Assembly: GCA_902728285.1 (NCBI GenBank)
Contig: CACVBU010000795.1
Coordinates: 1-64,000, forward strand
DNA length: 64,000 nucleotides
Direction: 5' to 3'
From: Clytia hemisphaerica
Lineage: Eukaryota > Cnidaria > Hydrozoa > Leptothecata > Clytiidae
The position numbers were made by a program, and so were the translations under genes. The notes below the pieces were generated by a model that saw nothing but the letters and a program-made list of their open reading frames with translations, was not told the origin of the DNA and ran no database searches. Below, piece by piece: positions 1 to 12,000 of this stretch; the first letter of the stretch is position 1, and each line of letters begins with the position of its first letter.

Positions 1-257
1 GCGAGCACAGAGTACAATATCTGGTAAACGCTGTGATTTCCCTATCTAGGGGTAGGAAACTATCCCGGGATATGGCCCGGTCCGATGATATTGGAGGGTA
101 AGCTTCTCTTCTCTCTCTATTTTGATTTTGATAACCCTTAACGAACGCAAAACCGCTACCTAATTCGAGTTATATCAAATATACAGCCTTTTTTGTCTCC
201 GCTGCAGATTATATTAAGGCAGACCTTAAAATATCCCTATTTCCTTTTTTAGCGTTT

Positions 258-2330
258 ATGTCAACAGCAACAGGGCGGAGTAAAAAGAACGCGGTTGACC
301 TTTCTGTAAGTTATTAAAGGTTTTGTTTTTAAATAAGAGTGATTGTTTGTTTACTCATCAATTTTAATTCACAAGCTTTTTCACATTGGATTGACACAAA
401 TATGGAGCAAGATTGGCCAGAAAGGGGAAAAGAAAAACATTTTTTGCTTATATTAGCATAATATAACAATAGGGAGACACTGTCCTGATAGGAAATATGT
501 GCCTGATATGAAATGGGAACACTTATGTAAAAATTAAACCTTTAAACTGAAAACCATTCTCTTTTTGTCTTCACAAAGTCTTTTGCTTATACAGTTAACT
601 CTCTCTAATTCAAACTATTCTAAATATTATGGGTGGACATCATGATGCTTGATGGACAATCGATTACTCAGCTGACACACAATTCTTTTTTCAACATTCG
701 TCTAACGTTAGATAGTCACTGTGAACATTAGATGAACGTTGAAAAAATGTTGTGGCCAGCTGGGTAGAAAGAATCTACATGGTATATAACCTGCAGCAAT
801 CTGATCATGCTAGAATGGTAGTTCCAGGTTTCTCGCTTTTCCTTCCCTCCCGAAGATAACTATATTATGAAAAGGCATAGCCCCCTTTGATTTTTTGTAT
901 TTTTGTTGCAAAACTTTCTCAATAAAGAGAATAACTTGTATTTTCAGATGTATGATGATGACGATATACCATCCACAAAAAGGTGATTAATTAAGTTTTC
1001 CTCCCATTAAGGGCCCATGCCACCGCGACCGGGGAGTTCAGGGGGTTCATGCCCCCCCCTCCCACTTTTTTTGCAAAGTAAAATTTTTGGGTGCGCCTCC
1101 TTAGACTCAATATTCATTGGCCCTTACTTTAAACTTCATGGCGTGGGCCCTGGATTATGAAAAAAAATCATTTTCGAAAGGCTTTTTTCGTTGATGAAAT
1201 ATTCATCTTCATTAGTTTCAGTTCTTAAATTGAAGCAAAGCGTGTTGTAAAACTTCGATTGGATTTTGTATTCAATTGATTGAACTACAGATAAATAATA
1301 ATTGGATCAATTATTTTAGCCTTTATTTGCAAATTATTTCAAATTTTATTTTACATTGAATTTTCTTTCAGTTTCAGATCTCAGAGGTCAAAGAAAGTAG
1401 ACTACACTTATTTGGTAAGTAGCTCAAGGTACTCAATGTATTGTGTCCATATTGCAAGTATAGTAACCCTCTTCTGGAGTACTTTGTACCAAAGTGTACC
1501 TCACGTTTATCGCTTTTAGTACACTCTGTGCGCATTGTCTGTTTGATAAAGAAATTGCCGTACGGAGACACTCCATCGCAGCAGTCGGTTTAAAAAATCT
1601 CAAATGAGAAAAGACAATGACAACAGACCCTCTACGGCAATGAATTTCGAAATTAGCCGTAGATACTGTAAGAAAGTTACGGTCCCGTTTTCAAGATATA
1701 ATTTCTAAGATAACATATATAAGACATAATTCGTGATGTTCATGACGTAATGTTTTTATACGGTAAAAAGACCGCGTCTTCGCCACTAATTTTGAAATCA
1801 AAAATTTGAAATTAAATTTTTAACCGCCTTGACTATTAGGGGGCTTCCGTATAAAAGATTACGCCATGAGTATAATGAATTAGTGTTTTTGAACTTTGAC
1901 ACATTTTACATTTCAAGTGCAGTGCAGTGGTAGAGCATCTGGCTACGGTGCGCAAGGTTTTGGGTTCAACCCCCAACCGGGTCGTACCAAAAATTTTCCA
2001 CAATGGTACTTGATGCCTCTCTTCTTAATACTTAGCAATTAAAGAGACATGTCAAGGGTAAGTGAAGAAATCCAGGGAGAAAGAGTGGCACCCTCCCCTA
2101 CCTTCGGGTAGATAGCTATCGAAAGAGGAGCCTTCGGGTCGCCTCCGACAGCTGTCTCAAACTTACTTATTTACTAGATATTATTCGTAGTAATTAGAAC
2201 TCAAAAAGAAGGCTTTTTGAATATTGTTCTTATTACAAAAACGTGTTTTCCATTATAGGATGACGATGAAGACGACCAGGAGAATCCGTTCGATCAAATC
2301 AATCAACCTTCCAAACGCGCTCGACGCTGA
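258..2330 (+). CDS. Possible small four-exon gene, basic/acidic 63-aa protein
   Basis: I do not recognise this protein. Exons at 258-305, 948-982, 1378-1414 and 2259-2330 have consensus GT-AG borders and matching phases (0, 2, 0) and end in TGA at 2328-2330; together they encode 63 residues. The product begins MSTATGRSKK, has a run of four Asp, a basic RSQRSKK segment, a second acidic run (DDDEDD) and a terminal basic SKRARR that looks like a nuclear localisation signal. A good donor at 98 suggests an upstream exon ending at 97; joined to an acceptor at 251-252 it could be 5' UTR or allow an in-frame ATG at 85. The 32-codon open frame across 1-97 does not connect in phase. The introns hold a MITE and a SINE. 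It could also be the C-terminus of a larger gene extending left of the window. Moderate to low confidence. Confidence 0.42.
668..764. repeat. Short MITE with CAGCTG ends (copy 1)
   Basis: An imperfect 97-bp inverted repeat. The left end reads CAGCTGACACACAA and the right end closes in GGCCAGCTGGG, with inner AACGTT-type motifs facing each other. A second copy lies at 15681-15778. It sits in intron 1 of the possible small gene. Confidence 0.6.
1011..1150. repeat. Small MITE with GGGCCC ends
   Basis: A 140-bp sequence bounded by inverted ends (GGGCCCATGCCACC on the left, CATGGCGTGGGCCC on the right) with a C-rich centre. It lies in intron 2 of the possible small gene. No coding potential. Confidence 0.5.
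1916..2178 (+). mobile_element. tRNA-derived SINE (copy 1)
   Basis: The head carries a Pol III A box (GTGCAGTGGTAGAGCATC) and a B box (GGGTTCAACCCCC) with a CTACGG anticodon-like segment between them, so it derives from a tRNA gene. The tail contains AAAGAGAC, CCAGGGA, a C-rich block and TTCGGGT motifs and ends in a CTTACTTA-type repeat. The same head and tail recur at 21537-22105, which establishes it as a family. The tRNA acceptor stem does not pair, so it is not a functional tRNA. It lies in the last intron of the possible small gene. Confidence 0.75.
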
Positions 2331-2534
2331 AAGCTGTTAATGACCGAAAAAATGAAGGCGGTAGGTTTTATTTTGGTAAAGAAATCCTGACGAACCACAA
2401 AAGTAAGGTCCGGCAGCAATGGTCAACTATAACATGACATTGATGTGATTTAAATTTGTCAATATGATCGAATTGACTATGGTATACTGACTACAGTGCT
2501 TCAATGTTTAAGTTACACTACTACAAACCATAGA

Positions 2535-2770
2535 TATCAGCTACTCTGTATTTCCCAAGCAACGGTAGGTGAATGCACCATCTTTGTTGAAAGTAGGTCA
2601 CAGCAGATCATAGTTCGGTACCGGCAATTTTTTCAACCAAGCTAAAAAACCTGAATGGCGCGAAGCGATGAGGCGAAAGATAGGCTTGATCGATCAAATT
2701 GCCGGCATCGAACTATGGTCGAAGATGGCGCATTATTTTGATTCAAATAGGCACGGAGTAGCTCTATCTA
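2535..2770. repeat. Imperfect fold-back MITE
   Basis: Complementary segments face each other: ATCAGCTACTCTG on the left against CGGAGTAGCT on the right, and inside them ATAGTTCGGTACCGGCAAT against ATTGCCGGCATCGAACTAT. The whole would fold as one long hairpin. There is no coding potential here or in the flanking 2331-3040 intergenic stretch. Confidence 0.55.
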
Positions 2771-3044
2771 GTGTTTTATATAAGATATCTGTGCTACAAA
2801 CGCTTTATATTTGTTGCTAGCGTAAATATGATTTGCTAAATCATATCAAGCCCTTTTTCACACAAAAAGAGATGTTACTTTTGTCACTATCATGTTTCTA
2901 ATGTATATATTTACTTATTCAAAGAATGTAGATTTTTATTATTTTTGACAGGTATTTTTAGGACCCACGAAGAACAATGCAAAGAAAATGCAAATCAAAA
3001 TTAATCATGGGTTTTGAGTTTTGCAACGAAGTGCCAGTGACAGT

Positions 3045-3520
3045 TGCTTCTCTACCCCTACCCGGAGGTCAACCTTTTTTCGTTGCCTGTTCGTTCGTCT
3101 GTCACCAGCTTTTCTCAGGACCGGCTGATCAGTTTTTCTGATATTTGCATAACTATGCAAAATGACAGCACTCGAAAAGTAACGGAGCCCGATTCTGGGG
3201 TGGGGAGATTTCGGCAAATCTGGGTCAAAAAGTGCCTAAAAATGGGGTTTTTCGGACTGAATGAAATTGCTTCGTTGTTTTTTTTCGGATCATTTTTGCA
3301 TGGAGACACAGGGCAAGGTTCTCTAAAAATTGGCAGAAGTCTTTTTTTGGCCGTAAAAATTGAATTTTGTATTATGAGCATTTCTCGCGATTGGCTTAGT
3401 TTTTTTTTGCAAAATGATATAAAAAAGTAATGTTTAAAATCCTATTTTCCAAAAAGAAATTTTTTAGCAAATTTTGTGCCAACAATTACCTAAAATTAGG
3501 ATTTTTTGTATTTGGTGAAC
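3045..3520 (+). repeat. Dispersed repeat R1 with CGTT/CCGT microsatellite (copy 1)
   Basis: It contains GTTCGTTCGTCTGTCACCAG, then CTTTTCTCAGGA, a 'gag..gatt..ttt.tgatat.tgca' block, and GGAGCCCGATT followed by AAATGGGG. The same blocks appear in the opposite orientation at 50505-51415 and 56580-57595, so this is an interspersed family. The open frames in it (128 aa forward, 88 aa reverse) are shadows of the repeat and look like no protein. Confidence 0.6.
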
Positions 3521-3890
3521 AATCGTCTCATTGCCGATATTGAAATCCACAAAATATGATTTCAGCTTTTCAAAAATAAATTTTCAGTTAAATTAGCGCC
3601 AAATTTCAGACTTTTTTTTAAATCGTTTCAATAAATTTCATAGTGTTATCTTTACAGGATAGATATAATTGTTTGGGATTATGACCGAAACTTAGCATTG
3701 TTTGATTTCCAAAATTTGTTTTTTGTATGTGGGGCCCCCCATACCTAAACATTTGAAATCCAGTGTAGTAAAACAAGTTTCTTTTTGTTTCAAGCTTACG
3801 CATCTTTGTGTTATCTTTCTTTTTTCGTTTGAACATTTTCTTCGTCATTCAACATCTTTTCGATTATCTTTATCAGGTAGGTCCATTTGG

Positions 3891-4212
3891 ACACCCCTGT
3901 CTCAGTGACCCGGTGGCATGATTTCAGTACATGATTTTTTTCAGTACATGGTTTCAGTACATGATTTTTTCCTACGTCACTGCAGTAATCAAATTTTTAT
4001 TGCACTCATTTGTAATCATCCTAAATGGCTTGGGAATTCAAGAACTGTTTTTTATTGTCGCTGTCTTTATTCAATTTATATCTCAATTCACAAATGAGTG
4101 CAATAAAAATTTGATTACTGCAGTGACGTAGGAAAAAATCATGTACTGAAACCATGTACTGAAAAAAATCATGTACTGAAATCATGCCACCGGGTCACTG
4201 AGACAGGGGTGT
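3891..4212. repeat. Palindromic MITE with ~125-bp inverted arms
   Basis: Nearly perfect inverted arms (about 3891-4014 and 4088-4212) begin ACACCCCTGTCTCAGTGACC and include TGCAGTAATCAAATTTTTAT. They flank a short non-palindromic centre. The element is bounded on both sides by ATTTGG (3885-3890 and 4213-4218), read as a 6-bp target-site duplication. The terminal ACACCCCTG motif recurs at about 5467/13540 and 55371, so this is one of several related families. Confidence 0.8.
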
Positions 4213-4468
4213 ATTTGGCATGTTGCCTGTTTCAATTTGATTACCACGATTGAAACCTAATAGCGCTCTGCAACGCATACGTCATAATTATTACTTATCA
4301 CTTTTTTTGATATTTGTACGAGTTGCAATCCCACAATTCAATGCGGCTCAATTAAAGATACGTGAAAGTTGTTATATATCTTTTGTCAAATGGAACTCAT
4401 ACAAACACATCGAGAGTAATGATTATGTCAAAAATAAAATATATTTTTAGATTCAGCGGGGTGCGCTA

Positions 4469-4718
4469 CACGCTTTTTTTTTTATAAGAATGGTGTAAAT
4501 CCATTTCATCATGGATATTCTTAACTTTTTTGGGAAAATCATCCTAAAATATTCTTACAGCATTCTTAGGTTAGGATCCTAATTCAGACTTGATTTAACA
4601 TTTAGTACATACGTCTCAAAATTCCATGATGGTGATATTCTTAGCATATTCTTAATTTTTTGGCCATCTTCATCATGGACATTCTTATAAAGTGTATTCT
4701 TATAAAAAAAAAAGCGTG
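4469..4718. repeat. TA-flanked MITE, CACGC(T)n family (copy 1)
   Basis: Terminal inverted repeats read CACGCTTTTTTTTTTATAAG, the element is flanked by TA on both sides, and the interior contains ATTCTTA and CATCATGGA motifs also in inverted arrangement. A closely similar copy lies at 16609-16875 and more divergent relatives at 14792-15035, 15300-15544, 36466-36690 and 61702-61949. A TA duplication fits the Tc1/mariner-type superfamily, but no transposase is present. Confidence 0.75.
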
Positions 4719-5466
4719 TATTCGGTATTTTCTAATCAAAGTAGGAATTATTTCGTCCGCATTTTAAATTGTTATGAAAATTCTGTAATCATACATCTTT
4801 TCACAAACTAATATGTTTTTTGAAATCATAAAGAGTGAATATGTAGAAATGTCTTTACAAACCAAAATTCTAAATCCTTTATCATGCATCGACTATAAAA
4901 CTAAAACACTTTACAGTCCGTTTAGAATCTCAATAACTTTTTCTTAAAAGTCTATCTTTAGAATGCCTCTTATTGGTGTTATTTTCTTGCCAGGTAACTG
5001 AAGGTATTACAAAATGAATTAAGGTCGACCCGCCCAGCGCGGAAGCCTGTCAATGAAATCCAGTTGACCTCGGTTAACTGAATACACAGGTTGCATAATT
5101 TAGACAAATCACGCTTTTACCATAAATTTTTATGTGCTTGTTACACGACATTTATTTCTGATTGGTTCGAATTTATTGATACTAATAAAGTTATCATCTT
5201 TAAGTCGAAAAGCAAAGTAATATGGGAATAAAATCACGTGAACTTTTCGAGTAATCACATGTTTTGATTGCATTGATATAATTTTGCAACCTGTGTATTC
5301 TGTAAAACTTTTTCATTTCAGATAACTATGATGATCAAGCCAAATCGTACCGAGAAATTATTTTACACTTGTGTGTTAATTTTTAAGCCATGTTTCTAGA
5401 TCTCAACCCTAAATGCAAACTGCACTATACCTTTGAATGCTTTAAACTTCAGAGGTATACTTTTTC
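4719..5466. other. Non-coding stretch with one small MITE
   Basis: AT-rich and without convincing coding potential. Within it 5080-5301 is bounded by GAATACACAGGTTGC on the left and its inverse GCAACCTGTGTATTC on the right, a 222-bp MITE. Confidence 0.6.
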
Positions 5467-5643
5467 ACACTCCTTCTCACAGACCCGATAGGATTTTTTC
5501 AGCCAGTGGGGATGACATTAACAGGCTGAAACTCATCGGGGACTGATATTCCCATATTGTTTATGGAAAAATAGTGAATATCTTTTAGTGAGGATTGGCG
5601 TACTTGATTATTTTCAGTGGGGATAAAAATCGGAGGATAATTT

Positions 5644-5810
5644 TGTTAAAGTTTTTATCAGAACGTAAACGTCTCTTCAGGAAGAAAACACAACAAGAAC
5701 TACTCTACAAGAGAAAAAAGATAGTATCGAGCGTAAAAAATGCTCTAAAAAATAATAGCGCATATTACGCATACTATGGTCGCGACAGTGAACTCATTAA
5801 TTATTTAACA
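5644..5810 (-). repeat. Copia 3' LTR
   Basis: A 167-bp LTR with TGTTAAA/TTTAACA termini. It duplicates the two outer pieces of the right-hand LTR (12532-12609 and 13402-13478) on either side of the MITE found there. Confidence 0.9.
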
Positions 5811-8800
5811 CTCCCACTTGACAATATGACAGTGACATGTCATCATTGTCACCAAGTCCAAATATCCCTTAAATGGGTTAACAGTAAGTTTCTACTTTTG
5901 TACTCCAAGTAATGTTCGCAACTGTTCAAATTTTACTTTTGACAAACTTTTCGTGAAAATGTCAGCAACCATGTCGTTAGTTGGACAATACTTCACTTGA
6001 ACAACTTTCTCATCAACAGCTTGTCTGACATAATGATACTTTATGTCAATATGCTTCGTTCTGGAATTAAGTTTCGGATTCTCGCTAAGTCCGATAGCAC
6101 CTTGGTTATCCTCATATAACGTTGTTGGTTTTGTTTGTTTAAAACCAATATCACTTAACAATTGACGTAGCCATACGGCTTCTTGCGTAGAATGACTGAG
6201 GGAAATGTACTCAGCCTCGGTTGTTGACAGGGCAACAACGGATTGACGTTGAGATCTCCACGTTACAGGAGATTTACCGATTTGAAAAACATATCCAGAT
6301 GTAGACTTTCTGGATGACTTATCACCAGCCCAATCAGCATCGGTGTAGGCTGATAATTCAACATTTCTCGATTTCGACGAAACATAAACTAGACAATGAT
6401 CCAAGTTCCTTGGATGTAACGAAATACGCGTTTAACACCTTTCCAGTGTTCTTCACTTGGATGGGACATATATTGACTCAATACTCCCACTGAATAAGAC
6501 AGATCTGGACGAGTTCCGATCGACGCATAGATCAAGGAACCGATAGCAGCTTGATAACTCTTCAGGTTGACAGGTTTCTCATCGGGAGCAAGTTTTTCGA
6601 AAGACTTTCCTGTCTCCATTGGCGTTGAGATTGGTCGGCATTCGTCCATGCCGAATCGTTGCAGAACATTGCGAAGATAAGCGGATTGATCAATTCGAAT
6701 GATCCCAGCTTGTCGATCTCTACGAACTCTCATACCAAGGATGTAATTGATTTCTCCCTGATCGACCATATCAAACTTCTCAGCTAGATTCTTCTTCTCA
6801 CGTTCGAGCAAATTGATATCGTTTGATGCGAGGGTAAAATCATCGACGTAAACAGCAATAATGATCAAAGAAGTTGTGTCGCTCTCTTTGATACATTTCG
6901 AATAAACACATGGGTCAGCATCAGCAACTTTGTACCCATTTGATCTCAAATGACTGTCTGTGAGAAAGCGGATTACGCTAGTGTGGGTTGGATAAGATCG
7001 AATGATAGGTGAAGACATGATGTTATAAAAAGACTGAATATATTTGACAATGAAGACATACTGTCCAAATAATCCCAAACTTTATCTTAGCTGATCTGGA
7101 TTATGCCAATTTATTAGTTAGATGAAAATGAAGATTCATTGTTGTCTTGTCAATGGTCAGGCTTCAACTGTCCTTGCTGGAGAGAATGGACTCTCAAAAC
7201 CACATGGCACAAGGAGGAGAGCTCACTCGGCCCAATCTCCCAGCAAGGAACTCAAAGGAGAAGTGCACTGGGGGTCAGTAGAGATCTAGACTAGCCTCAT
7301 GTTCAAACAATGATCTCTACTGTCAGGGCAAGATGGTAGACCTAGCCATAATATATATTATACAAACATATTATCCATGTAACATATAATACATATTATC
7401 CTATAACATACATATAACAATCATAATATAACCTTAGTTCTGCTTCCTTACATACACCCCCTGTTCACTTTGAGTTGTCCCCAACTCAGCATATTGTCAA
7501 TATAAGTCCCGCTCAGTAAATGTATGTCCATCAATCAAATCCAATAACAATAATCAAACAACATTGTGTAAGTTGATAATTCAAATCATCCAAATAGAAG
7601 TGTCAACAGGTCAATACCAAAACTGATTTAACATACAAACAAACAATCACCGTTATTGGAAAACAAAACAATCACCATTCTTGGTTGAATACATCCATCA
7701 TCCAAAACAGGCCAAAATGAAATTGGTAGTACCTGTGCTGCATCCGTCTATCGTTCAAGGTTGAAATATCAAGTTTCGTGGGGCCCGGGGATGGCAACAA
7801 TATATGATGACGGCTGAGCATGCAGAGCGTGGAGAGCTAGGTTGTATGTCCAATTTTCCTCCGGTGGTCAAATGCATGAAGATGTAGTTGATGTGCATCC
7901 AACCATTTCCAGGTAACATGAAACAAAATAAAAGTGAAGAAGTTAGTCACGAAAATCTCCCCAAGCAAAACCAGCGAGAAATTGGGAGTCAGGAGGCTGC
8001 CACAACCCTTTGCAATTAGGCTCTACCTCCCTTTTCAGCTCACAGCCAGTTTCTGATTAACAATCTTCCCTCCCTGTCTAAGTCCCTAGGGTTAGGAAGA
8101 GGCAAGTCTGTGAGCATAAAGCATCAGCCCGAATTTGGCCATCATCAAGTTGAGAAAGTTGAAAGTTCGCTCATGTACAGGTAGCACCCTACGGTCTATA
8201 TTTGTCACATAGTGTCCCTCCTCCTCTTTCTAAATATGATGGCACCTCTACTCACATTCGATGATATCATTCTTCCATAAAAAGTCAATGTTGTTTTGAT
8301 CATTATCAACACAAACGATTTCGAAAAGTTTGTTTGCAATTTCTTTCACGTCTACGGATACCATTTTTAAATTTCGAACGGGCGTTTACAATTCCGCCCG
8401 ATTTTTCAACAAGTGTCTTATTTGTTTAATTTTCGCGAATGGTAATTGCCCCAAACCATGTTGTTTCTTTCTTTCCTCCTGAACTTCACCGAGCTTGCAA
8501 GCAGCAAAACCAAAACAAACATTGTAAGCATAAACTATATCTTTCTTTTCAAATAAATATCATAGTTAAACCTCTCCTAAACCCATGACCCCTTTTGGGA
8601 GAGACTAGACAGGGAGCTTTTATAAATTTTCTGTGTTCAATGCGATTCTCTTTGCACGACTTTTGATTTAAATAAAAATTCTCAGTTCTAGCTGTCCCAG
8701 GAACAGCTTTTGTGACCAATTGCGGATTGGTCCCCTGGGGGATCAACAATCTACCCCAGGGCCGTAGAAAAATTTGAAAAATGCCAACATTTATACATAA

Positions 8801-8888
8801 ATGTTTTCCTTACTTGCAGGGTAATCAACATCCAAATCCGCAGCTGATTTCACCGACGCCTAGCTCTTCACACCACTCAGCACAGTGC

Positions 8889-9005
8889 TCAGTGCAAATC
8901 CAGCTCTTTATTGTCGTGTTGATTCCGTTGCCAAGATAAGTTTCCATCAATGTTGACCAATGATGGGGCTTGATGTTGTGAAGCCGATGAGATGAAGCCT
9001 GCCAT
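8889..9005 (-). pseudogene. 38-codon frame, possible gag relic
   Basis: It starts with ATG 20 bases after the primer-binding site, where gag normally begins, and stops after 38 codons. The peptide contains VNIDGNLSWQRNQ, which loosely resembles the start of Gypsy-type gag proteins. It is too short to act. A chance frame is a real alternative. Confidence 0.3.
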
Positions 9006-9024
9006 GATCACCAAAACCAACAAC

Positions 9025-9036
9025 CCTCTGCTACCA
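9025..9036 (-). promoter_or_regulatory. Primer-binding site, 3' end of initiator tRNA-Met
   Basis: On the minus strand TGGTAGCAGAGG follows the 5' LTR after one base. It is complementary to the 3' end of animal initiator methionine tRNA (including CCA), the usual start point for minus-strand DNA synthesis in many LTR elements. Confidence 0.75.
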
Positions 9037-12000
9037 ATGTGAGAAAGCGGATTACGCTAGTGTGGGTTGGATAAGATCGAATGATAGGTGAAGACATGAT
9101 GTTATAAAAAGACTGAATATATTTGACAATGAAGACATACTGTCCAAATAATCCCAAACTTTATCTTAGCTGATCTGGATTATGCCAATTTATTAGTTAG
9201 ATGAAAATGAAGATTCATTGTTGTCTTGTCAATGGTCAGGCTTCAACTGTCCTTGCTGGAGAGAATGGACTCTCAAAACCACATGGCACAAGGAGGAGAG
9301 CTCACTCGGCCCAATCTCCCAGCAAGGAACTCAAAGGAGAAGTGCACTGGGGGGTCAATAGAGATCTAGACTAGCCTCATGTTCAAACAATGATCTCTAC
9401 TGTCAGGGCAAGATGGTAGACCTAGCCATAATATATATTATACAAACATATTATCCATGTAACATATAATACATATTATCCTATAACATACATATAACAA
9501 TCATAATATAACCTTAGTTCTGCTTCCTTACATGTCAATAGTGACATTCCATAGACGAGCAGATTGTTTCAGTCCATAAATACTTTTGTTCAGTTTACAG
9601 ACTTTGGACGGATCTTTCACGAAGCCTTCTGGTTGCTTCATAAAAATTTCAGCATCTAATTCACCATTCAAAAATGCAGTTTTGACATCCATCTGATGTA
9701 TATCGAGATCTAATTCGTTGGAAACAGCTAAAACAGTTCTTAACGAATTGTACTTTGCAACTGGAGCGAAGGTTTCATCGTAGTCATTCCCTTTCTCTTG
9801 AGAATAACCTTGGGCGACGACACGAGCTTTGTATTTCGTAATCTCCCCATCTGCACCTCGTTTCTCTTTGAAGACCCATCGACTACCGACAACATTTTTG
9901 CCTTCAGGTAAATCAACTAAGTCCCATGTATGGTTTGCAACTAGCGAATTCATTTCATCGTTAATAGCTTTCCGCCAGTATTCAGCTTTCTCACAGGTTA
10001 TCGCTTGTGTGTAGGTCTGGGGCTCATTGGAATCAACAGCAACATTCGCCAATTCCCACCAATTGCCAGTGATGACACCTAAGCGATCAGGTGCCTTACG
10101 ATCACGTTGGGCATGTTGAGGAACCTCGACAGGTTCTCCTTGAACAGCTTGATCAGGAACGACTCCTGGTACAGCTTCCGGTACAGCCTCTTGCACGACT
10201 ACAGGAGCGACTTCAGGAACAATGTCATTATCGAAATAAAACTGGCACTGTTCATCAACTATGTCCTCTTCCTTAGAATTTCCGGTAACGAGTGGAAACT
10301 CCTTTTCGAAGAACAGGACATCATTACTGCGGATCATCTTTCCGATTTCAGGGTTGAACAATTTGTATCCTTTGCTGTCATTTGGATAACCAACGAAGAT
10401 ACACGGTATGGAACGTTTGTCAAGCTTACTCTTCTGCTTCTCAGACGGAACGTGAACCATAGCTTTACATCCAAATACACGTAGATGACTAACAACAGGC
10501 TTCTTCTCGAACCAGCATTCGAAAGGCGTTTGATCTTTCAGCTTCGATGTTGGACTGCGATTTCGAATGTAGACAGCGGTTGCGACGGCTTCAGCCCAGA
10601 ATTCTAATCCAAGGTTGCTATGATGAAGCATTGATCTTGCGAGGTCGAGGATGGTACGATTCATCCTCTCTGAAACACCATTTTGTTGTGGAGAATAAGG
10701 GATTGTAAACTCACGTTGGATCCCTTTGTCTTTGCAGTATCGATTGAACTCTGTGGACGTGTACTCTCCACCATTATCGGTACGAAGACGTTTGACTGTT
10801 CGCAGTTTCTGCACTTTCTGACCAGTGGCATTCTCCATCAAACTAACATACTCCTTGAATTTCGACAAAGTTTCACTTTTAGCTTTCATTGTATACAGTA
10901 CTGTGTATCTTGAATAATCATCAATGAACGTGACGAAATACTTTGATCCTCCGACAGATTCGGTACTCATAGGTCCACATACGTCACTGTGGATTAACTC
11001 AAGTGGTTGCTTTGTCTCAGAATCTGAACTCTTCGGGAACGAATTTCGGTGCTGCTTTCCGACAGCACACCCTTCACATTTGGGATCGACCGATTTTTCA
11101 GGATTGATGAGCAAACCATTGACAAGTTCTTTCTCATTCAAGAACTTCAGGCTTTCGTAGCCTAGATGACCGAAACGTTCATGCCATAAATCAATATCAT
11201 GTCGAGCTTGAGTAACATAACAAGCCTCGTCAACAGTATTCAGTTTGTACAGTTTTCCGTGTTTCTGACCAATCGTGTAATATTTCTCGTTGATTTTCAA
11301 ATTACATGATTGTCCTTTGAATTCGACTGCAGCTCCTTTCTCGGTTACGGATGGAAGTGAGAACAGTTTATTTTTCAACTTTGGTACGTATAAGACATCA
11401 TTCAGAAGAATGTCGACTTTCTCTTTACCGTTCAAGACAGTCACGCGTACTTGACCTTTTCCAAACGATTGTAGTTGACTATCATCCGCTAATTGAATGT
11501 TTAACGGTTGATCAAATTTCTTGTAATTGTCAATACTCTTTCGTTCATAAGTCATATGCTGTGATGCTCCGGAATCGATCCACCATTCGTCGCCGCTCGA
11601 TTCTTGGTTCGACTTCAAGGCAATCTCCGGCTGTTGATCGGTTACAAGGTTAGCCTTCTCCTTCTTGGCTTTCTCGTCGGCTTTCTTCTTTGCGCAATCT
11701 CGAGCAAAGTGATTCTTCTCATGGCAGTAGTGACAGGTTAACTCCTTCGACTTTTTATCCTTGTTTTTACGATCTCGACCTTGGAATTTCGGAGTTTTCG
11801 ACAGAAATGCATCGTCACATTTCCCTTTCGACATTGGCCTTTTGAATTTCTCTGCTTCATGAATCAAACGATCCCTAACATATTCCCAGGTAAGATTGTC
11901 CTCACCAATTGTTTCTAATGCGGTTATCAGGAAATTGTAATCATCATTCAAACTACTGATTAGTATGATTACCAAGTCATGTTCAGCGATTGGATCACCA

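Larger units (their letters stand above)
6959..9532 (-). mobile_element. Young non-autonomous LTR retrotransposon (TRIM/LARD-like)
   Basis: Direct repeats 6959-7452 and 9038-9532 (494 and 495 bp, TGTGAG...TTACA as read on the plus strand) differ by about one substitution and one indel. It is flanked by a TGTC duplication (6955-6958 and 9533-9536). A primer-binding site matching the 3' end of initiator tRNA-Met lies at 9025-9036 and fixes the minus orientation. A G-rich tract (AACAGGGGG on the minus strand) adjoins the 3' LTR. The 1.6-kb interior has no pol; a 38-codon frame at 8889-9005 next to the primer site may be a gag relic. It depends on another element's enzymes and interrupts the Copia reverse transcriptase. 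Confidence 0.85.

Noticed and set aside
3-97. Open 32-codon frame at the left edge as a coding exon of the small gene
   Set aside because: It ends in phase 2, and every acceptor I can find downstream leads that phase to an early stop.
1916-1990. Functional tRNA gene
   Set aside because: A and B boxes are present but the acceptor stem does not pair and the same head plus tail recurs elsewhere, so it is a SINE.
3044-3430. 128-codon forward frame
   Set aside because: It coincides with the R1 repeat, and the homologous repeats at 50.5 and 56.6 kb do not preserve the frame.
9829-11653. Forward-strand frames within Copia
   Set aside because: They are complements of the minus-strand gag-pol frame.
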